A DNA stretch of 17,019 bases from Hyphomicrobiales bacterium (GTDB taxonomy: Bacteria > Pseudomonadota > Alphaproteobacteria > Rhizobiales > Aestuariivirgaceae), in contig JAIBJH010000029.1 in the NCBI GenBank assembly GCA_020029455.1, forward strand, positions 1 to 17,019. Direction: 5' to 3'. A model generated the notes under the pieces. The model was not told the DNA's origin. It saw nothing but the letters and a program-made list of their open reading frames with translations, and made no database searches. Position numbers and translations under genes: made by a program. Shown here piece after piece: positions 13,070 to 17,019 of this stretch; within the stretch, counting starts at the first letter, position 1, and each line of letters begins with the position of its first letter.

Positions 13070-14326
13070 ATGTCTTCAGCAATCCCAACGGCGCTGGCCA
13101 GAGGCGCCACAGAAAAGTTGCAACCTATTGCTGTTGCAGGCCTTTCCGCCTCATGCCGGCTGTCGATCGTCTCCTCGCTGGAGCAGCTCCGCTCGCTCCA
13201 GCAGGAATGGCTCACCCTGGAAAAGACCAACCAGATTGAGACAACTGTGTTCAGCTCCTTCGGCTGGTGCCTCAGTTGGAGTGAGGTCTATGCCACTACG
13301 GACGGCCCCAGACAGCCAAGCCTTCACCTAATCGCCGGATACGACAATGAACGGCTCGTTTTCCTCTTCCCGCTGATGCTCGCCCGCTATCCTGGTCTCA
13401 AGGTTTTGACCTGGCTTACCGATCCCTTCGGCCAATATGGTGATGTTCTCTGCGCGAAGGGCCAGAATGCAAAAGTCTGGATCAACGCGGCCGCATCTTT
13501 CATCTCGCGCCTCAAGGACATCGATCTCGTCTATCTGCGTCACATCCGTGAAGACAGCATTGTTGCGCGCGAGGCAGGAGAGCTCTTCATCGACGCGCGC
13601 GTGCCGGAAGAAGCGCCCTATCTCGACTTCACGCAATTCAAGTCGGAAGAAGATTACGATGCGCGCTATACCTCTGTGCAGCGCAAGCGCCGCAAGAAGA
13701 TTCGCAAAGAGCTCGAAAAACTCGGGGAAGTAACATTCTCAACGCACTCTCCGGGCGTCGCGGCGGATGAAGCCATGCGCCTTGCACTCGCCGAAAAGAA
13801 TGCCTGGCTGGCTGAGCGTGGCCGCATGAACCGCGTGTTGAACTGCCCCCGGCATCTGCAGTTCTTGAAGGCCCTGTCGCGCAACGCCGGACCTGTTCAA
13901 CTGGTTCTGAGCGAGCTCAAGGCCGGAGACAGTCCCGTGTCCTGGGAGATCGGCTTCCGCCACGGCACGAAACATTACGGCTACATCACCTCGCATCTGA
14001 ACAGCCTGACCGACCTCTCGCCCGGCCGCCTGCACATGGACCTTTCGCAACGCAAATGCCTTGCCGATGGCATGGCCGCGTTCGACCTCATGGTGCCAAA
14101 CGATGCCCACAAGGAATCCTGGTCATCCGCTAAGGCCATGACCAATGATGTGTTTCTGCCCGTTTCGATAAATGGCCGCATTATCGGCCACCTTTATCTG
14201 CGTACCCTCAGGCCGCTTCTGCGCTCACTCTATTATTGGCTGGAACCCAAAGCCCTGCGCTGGTTCAACCCGGCAAGCTATCGCTTCCGCGCTGGTGCAA
14301 CGGGCCCTCAAGTGCAAAGCGGTTGA
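13070..14326 (+). CDS. GNAT-type protein of the CelD / FemAB-like family
   Basis: 418 residues from ATG 13070. The N-terminal part (LSIVSSLEQLRSLQQEWLTLEKT, then TVFSSFGWCLSWSEVY) and the centre (YTSVQRKRRKKIRKELEKLGEVTF) match the Acetyltransf_6 group often annotated as cellulose biosynthesis protein CelD. It is built from two GNAT-like lobes and related to FemAB aminoacyl transferases. GYITSHLNSLTDLSPGRLHMDLS would be the cofactor-binding lobe. The substrate is unknown, and no cellulose synthase genes are present here. AGGAG at 13054-13058 lies 11 bases before ATG 13070; an upstream TTG at 13022 would add 16 residues but has no ribosome site. The 92-base gap after the protease gene may hold a promoter that I could not define. 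The stop lies within a nested palindrome. Confidence 0.75.
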   Translation: MSSAIPTALARGATEKLQPIAVAGLSASCRLSIVSSLEQLRSLQQEWLTLEKTNQIETTVFSSFGWCLSWSEVYATTDGPRQPSLHLIAGYDNERLVFLFPLMLARYPGLKVLTWLTDPFGQYGDVLCAKGQNAKVWINAAASFISRLKDIDLVYLRHIREDSIVAREAGELFIDARVPEEAPYLDFTQFKSEEDYDARYTSVQRKRRKKIRKELEKLGEVTFSTHSPGVAADEAMRLALAEKNAWLAERGRMNRVLNCPRHLQFLKALSRNAGPVQLVLSELKAGDSPVSWEIGFRHGTKHYGYITSHLNSLTDLSPGRLHMDLSQRKCLADGMAAFDLMVPNDAHKESWSSAKAMTNDVFLPVSINGRIIGHLYLRTLRPLLRSLYYWLEPKALRWFNPASYRFRAGATGPQVQSG

Positions 14327-14344
14327 GGGCGGAAAGTTGCACCA
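14293..14344. terminator. Nested palindrome between two convergent genes (copy 3 in design)
   Basis: The outer arms TGGTGCAAC (14293-14301) and GTTGCACCA (14336-14344) are a perfect 9-bp pair. The inner arms GCCCTCAA (14304-14311) and TTGAGGGC (14323-14330) are a perfect 8-bp pair with an 11-base loop. The GNAT stop (14324-14326) lies in the right inner arm. There is no T tract on either side. It sits between two convergent genes (the other stops at 14404), so it probably ends or stabilises transcripts. The architecture resembles repeats 1 and 2, but the arm sequence differs. Confidence 0.6.
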
Positions 14345-14403
14345 AACTATTGAATCTGGCGCATCTATCGCTTCGCAGCCATTCCGCCTGCTCGCCCGAT
14401 GCG

Positions 14404-15432
14404 CTAGGAACGCTCCAGCAGAGTCCTGATCCTTCGCACGACGTCGTCCTGGCCGGTCTCCACCTGGTGATATGGCTGCGCCCGGGACAAATCTCGCACA
14501 TCGCGCGCTGCGCCCGACGCCAGCAACGCCTTGACGAATCCGTCCACATCACGCGGTGGCGCCAAAACTCCGCTCCGCGCCAGCAAGGCTGCCAATCCAT
14601 TTTCTGCACGCCAGCGCAGTGAGGGCCACGAAACCAGTGGAAAAACATGGGTGGGCTTGCCCGTTGCGACCATCTCAGATGCCATCGAAACGCTATCGCC
14701 TGTCACGGCAAACAAGTCGGCAAGTGAAAGTGCGGCCTGATAGGGATTTCCCGGTCCACGTCCATCAGCAATCCAAGTCGAACCGTTAATCTGCGCGCGC
14801 ACCCGTTCAACTGCACCCGCCACTGATCGCGGCGAGCCGAAGAGAAGAATGCTGCCGCCTTCCCGCCGCGCCAGCGCACCGAGCGCCGATCCATACTCAT
14901 CAAGCTGTGCAGCTCCCAGCCTCAGCGGAAACTTTGCTGCACCAATGGCCGCCGCAATCAGGGGGCGCGGCAGCGCTTTCCACTGTTGCTGCCAATGATC
15001 CAGCATCGCTGCCTCCTGCACCTTCGGGGCAGCAAAGGGCAGATCTAGCCGGATAACGTTCTCGGCTTCCGGCAGGCCATATTGCGGCGTCGTCACGACC
15101 AGATCGAAATGATTGAACGCCATCCGCGGCCGCCCCAGCTGCACGGCAACGGTTTTCCCCTTCGACTGCTGCTTGATCCAGAGCGCCACAGGAGCCGTGC
15201 GCTTTCCGGTTGCGATCACAAGGTCGGGCCATGGCGGAACCAGCATGGCGCGTGACCTCTTCTCCAGATGCGCAACGCCAGGTCCCGTCATCCAGTTCGG
15301 CAGGTTATGCAACCATGTGAAGGCTAGCTGATGCGCAACCACCTTGCCGGTGACGCGCCGTGCCAGTTCGAGAGCCTGGGCCGTGTCTCCGGCCCGCACC
15401 CCGCACAAGACCCAAATGGCAGGCTCACCCAT
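14404..15432 (-). CDS. ELM1-family protein (mitochondrial-fission ELM1 domain, DUF1022)
   Basis: 342 residues, full length. The N-terminal motif WVLCGVRAGDTAQALELARRV (about 7-27) and the block WPDLVIATGKRTAPVALWIK ... TVAVQLGRPRMAFNHFDLVVTTPQYGLPEAENVIRLDLP are followed by the C-terminal FAVTGDSVSMASEMVATGKPTHVFPL. These are the conserved elements of the family named after plant ELM1. The TGDSVSMASE and adjacent GKP segment recall the nucleotide-sugar binding end of GT-B glycosyltransferases, so a transferase role is plausible but unproven. It is probably cytoplasmic, with no signal peptide. The ATG at 15432 lies 9 bases after the stop of the peptidase gene, so the two form an operon. The stop faces the GNAT gene convergently. 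Confidence 0.88.
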   Translation of the reverse strand: MGEPAIWVLCGVRAGDTAQALELARRVTGKVVAHQLAFTWLHNLPNWMTGPGVAHLEKRSRAMLVPPWPDLVIATGKRTAPVALWIKQQSKGKTVAVQLGRPRMAFNHFDLVVTTPQYGLPEAENVIRLDLPFAAPKVQEAAMLDHWQQQWKALPRPLIAAAIGAAKFPLRLGAAQLDEYGSALGALARREGGSILLFGSPRSVAGAVERVRAQINGSTWIADGRGPGNPYQAALSLADLFAVTGDSVSMASEMVATGKPTHVFPLVSWPSLRWRAENGLAALLARSGVLAPPRDVDGFVKALLASGAARDVRDLSRAQPYHQVETGQDDVVRRIRTLLERS

Positions 15433-15441
15433 GCTGCATCG

Positions 15442-16563
15442 CTACATCCGGCCATATCGGTGCATGAGTTCGATGAGCCTGTCATGCGGCAGGCCAACGA
15501 CCGCATGTCCATCCCGTCCCGTCATGGTTTCACCGGTGACCATTGCATCAATCACTGCTTCTTCGGTTGCTTCGACGACGGCCCGGAACAATGAGTCCAT
15601 CGCTGCCAATCCGAGATGCTGCCCCGTTCGCAAAATCTTTTTGCTGGCAAAGGCTTCGGCATTGGCAGTGGAGAAGGCAAGAAAGATGTCACCCGAACCA
15701 TTGCCACCGATGGTGCCCGTGCGCGCAAGCCCCAACGGTACGCGCCGCGCCAGGCGTTTCAATTGATGCGGCTGCAGGGGCGCATCTGTGGCGATGATAG
15801 CAATGATGGATCCCTGCTCCACTTTGCGTGTCTGCCCGTCCGTAATGTGCTGCCCCACCGGCACGCCAAGAACGGTAAGATCGGGGCGCCGTCCGAAATT
15901 AGACTGCACCAGAATGCCGATCGTGTAAGCAACACCTTCAATGTCCAGGCGCCGCGATGCGCTGCTTGTCCCACCCTTGAAGTCATAGGTGATCATGCCC
16001 GTGCCACCACCCACATTGCCGAGCACCAGCGCGCCGCCTGCGGCCCCATCAAGCGCTTCATATGTGTGTTGAACGTTTACATGAAAACCGTTGATGTCAT
16101 TGAGATACCCATCATAGGTTTCGGCGGCGACCGGCAATCCCCAATCCTGCCCGGAGCCGATGCCGCGCTCCGCCATCCAGCGAATAGTGGCATCGCGCGT
16201 CACACCGCAAGAATGCGTATTGGTGATGGTGATCGGCGTCTGCAACTCGCCAGCTTCTTCGATCCAGGCAAGGCCCGTCATCTCGCCATTGCCGTTGAGC
16301 GAAAAAGAACCGGCAGCGCAGGGAATATGCGCGCCCTTCCGCCCGCGCGGCAGGATTGCCGTCACGCCCGTGCGCACCGGACCATGCCCCACTTTCAGCG
16401 CGCCCTCGCCGGAAATCAGCGTCGCGTAACCGACTTCCACGCCGCTGACATCAGTGATCGCATTGTGGGAACCCGGCATACCCGACAAAGGCATGCCCAA
16501 TCCTCTTGCCCGGATTTTTCCGTTGGCCGTATGCGACCAGGAACGCTCTTCAATCTCAGCCAT
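15442..16563 (-). CDS. P1-family (DmpA-type) self-cleaving aminopeptidase
   Basis: 373 residues, normal for this N-terminal-nucleophile hydrolase family (DmpA, BapA), whose precursors cut themselves to free a Ser that then attacks N-terminal L-amino acids, D-Ala esters/amides or beta-peptides. Family elements visible are ITDVSGVEVGYATL (36-49), GVTAILPRG (66-74), ITITNTHSCGVTRDA (111-125), GNVGGGTGM (182-190), ITYDFKGGTSSASR (191-204) and GTIGGNGSGDIFLAFSTAN. The cleavage and nucleophile site should be Ser290 in NGSGDI, just after NG. The ATG at 16563 has AAGG about 7 bases upstream. Its start faces the antiporter gene with only 46 bases between start codons, so the two promoters must overlap or lie inside the opposite gene. 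Confidence 0.9.
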   Translation of the reverse strand: MAEIEERSWSHTANGKIRARGLGMPLSGMPGSHNAITDVSGVEVGYATLISGEGALKVGHGPVRTGVTAILPRGRKGAHIPCAAGSFSLNGNGEMTGLAWIEEAGELQTPITITNTHSCGVTRDATIRWMAERGIGSGQDWGLPVAAETYDGYLNDINGFHVNVQHTYEALDGAAGGALVLGNVGGGTGMITYDFKGGTSSASRRLDIEGVAYTIGILVQSNFGRRPDLTVLGVPVGQHITDGQTRKVEQGSIIAIIATDAPLQPHQLKRLARRVPLGLARTGTIGGNGSGDIFLAFSTANAEAFASKKILRTGQHLGLAAMDSLFRAVVEATEEAVIDAMVTGETMTGRDGHAVVGLPHDRLIELMHRYGRM

Positions 16564-16609
16564 GATAGCCTTGCTTTACAGCCCCGCACTCAAAGGTCAA
16601 ACTGCCGCA

Positions 16610-17019
16610 ATGGCTGTTGAATCGCACGCAATCTACAAGGACATGCTCATCGTCCTGGGCACCGCCGGCGTTGCCATTCCGCTTCTGCGCCGCCTTGGCA
16701 TGAGCTCCATTCTGGGTTTCCTGCTGACTGGCGTCGTCCTAGGGCCGCATGTCCTGGGCTTCTTCGCGCAGCACTTACCCGCGCTGTCGCCCCTTGTGTT
16801 GAAGGAGGGCGAAGGCTTTTCCGGCCTGGCCGAACTGGGTGTTGTGTTTCTGCTGTTTTTGATTGGCCTTGAACTCTCTCCTGAGCGCCTGCGCACCATG
16901 CGCCAGCTGGTTTTCGGTTTGGGCGGCATGCAAGTGCTTGTGTCAGCCCTTGCAATCGCCGCACTTGCCTGGGCCTGGGGCTTTGCCGCCAACCAGGCGA
17001 TTGTCATTGGAATGGCTCT
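16610..17019 (+). CDS. CPA2 / Kef-type monovalent cation:proton antiporter, N-terminal part
   Basis: The reading frame runs off the right edge, giving 136 residues. The first helices are visible: MLIVLGTAGVAIPLLRRL, SSILGFLLTGVVLGPHVLGFF, LGVVFLLFLIGLELSPERL and GMQVLVSALAIAALAWAW. GFLLTGVVLGP and FLLFLIGLELS are signatures of the Na+/H+ exchanger domain in KefB/KefC-like CPA2 transporters, which exchange K+ or Na+ for H+ across the inner membrane. The missing part should contain the rest of the 12-13 helices and possibly a TrkA-N domain. The start is taken as ATG 16610 with AAAGG about 12 bases upstream. An in-frame ATG at 16562 would add 16 residues and would overlap the divergent peptidase start. 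Confidence 0.9.
   Translation, partial: MAVESHAIYKDMLIVLGTAGVAIPLLRRLGMSSILGFLLTGVVLGPHVLGFFAQHLPALSPLVLKEGEGFSGLAELGVVFLLFLIGLELSPERLRTMRQLVFGLGGMQVLVSALAIAALAWAWGFAANQAIVIGMA

Noticed and set aside
1..17019. Mobile element, prophage or CRISPR array
   Set aside because: No transposase, integrase or phage gene and no regularly spaced direct repeats were seen. Only short palindromic repeats are present.

Overview
The window looks like chromosomal DNA from an alphaproteobacterium of the order Hyphomicrobiales (Rhizobiales). The signs are: a CpdR-type receiver protein, a one-cysteine DksA, the order cpdR / N-formylglutamate amidohydrolase / small RNA / HisN-like phosphatase, promoters of the CTTGNC-17 bp-(C/A)TATAN kind, and palindromic repeats starting TAGAGCAAAT. 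I see no transposase, phage gene, integrase or CRISPR array. The region is compact and mostly housekeeping.

Layout. 1-103: C-terminal end of a probable ABC transporter solute-binding protein, then a strong hairpin. 188-262 (-): tRNA-Val(GAC) with its own promoter. 333-704 (-): cpdR. 705-1002: divergent spacer with one nested palindromic repeat and a palindrome overlapping a probable promoter. 1003-1908 (+): N-formylglutamate amidohydrolase. 1907-1996 (-): small RNA of the MmgR/alpha-r8/suhB type, convergent with that gene. 2245-3036 (+): HisN-like phosphatase. 3049-3465 (-): dksA with a clear promoter. 3574-4872 (-): DAO-type FAD oxidoreductase starting at TTG. 4964-7625 (+): a two-gene unit made of a glycine-rich, TbpB-like lipoprotein and its Slam (surface lipoprotein assembly modifier, type XI secretion). 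A second nested palindrome, which can also fold another way, separates it from 7707-8588 (P-loop ATPase/kinase) and 8600-9526 (metA). 9591-12977: the ycjX-ycjF-M48 protease operon, with overlapping genes. 13070-14326: CelD/FemAB-like GNAT protein ending in a third nested palindrome. On the minus strand, 16563-15442 (P1/DmpA-type aminopeptidase) and 15432-14404 (ELM1-family protein) form an operon. 16610-17019 (+): start of a CPA2/Kef-type cation:proton antiporter, running off the end.

How the genes fit together. The most distinctive system is the Slam and cargo pair. The cargo has a Lol-type lipobox, a Gly run and flexible linker, and a C-terminal segment with the FFGP-AAEVTGVF signature of TbpB-like barrels. 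The Slam has a signal peptide, TPR region and an outer-membrane barrel ending in Phe. No TonB-dependent receptor is adjacent, so the ligand is unknown. Other regulatory points are the CpdR receiver (ClpXP/CtrA proteolysis control), DksA (ppGpp-linked transcription), the small RNA with CCUCC-type anti-Shine-Dalgarno loops, and a hairpin enclosing the ycjX start. MetA carries Glu111, which predicts use of acetyl-CoA rather than succinyl-CoA.
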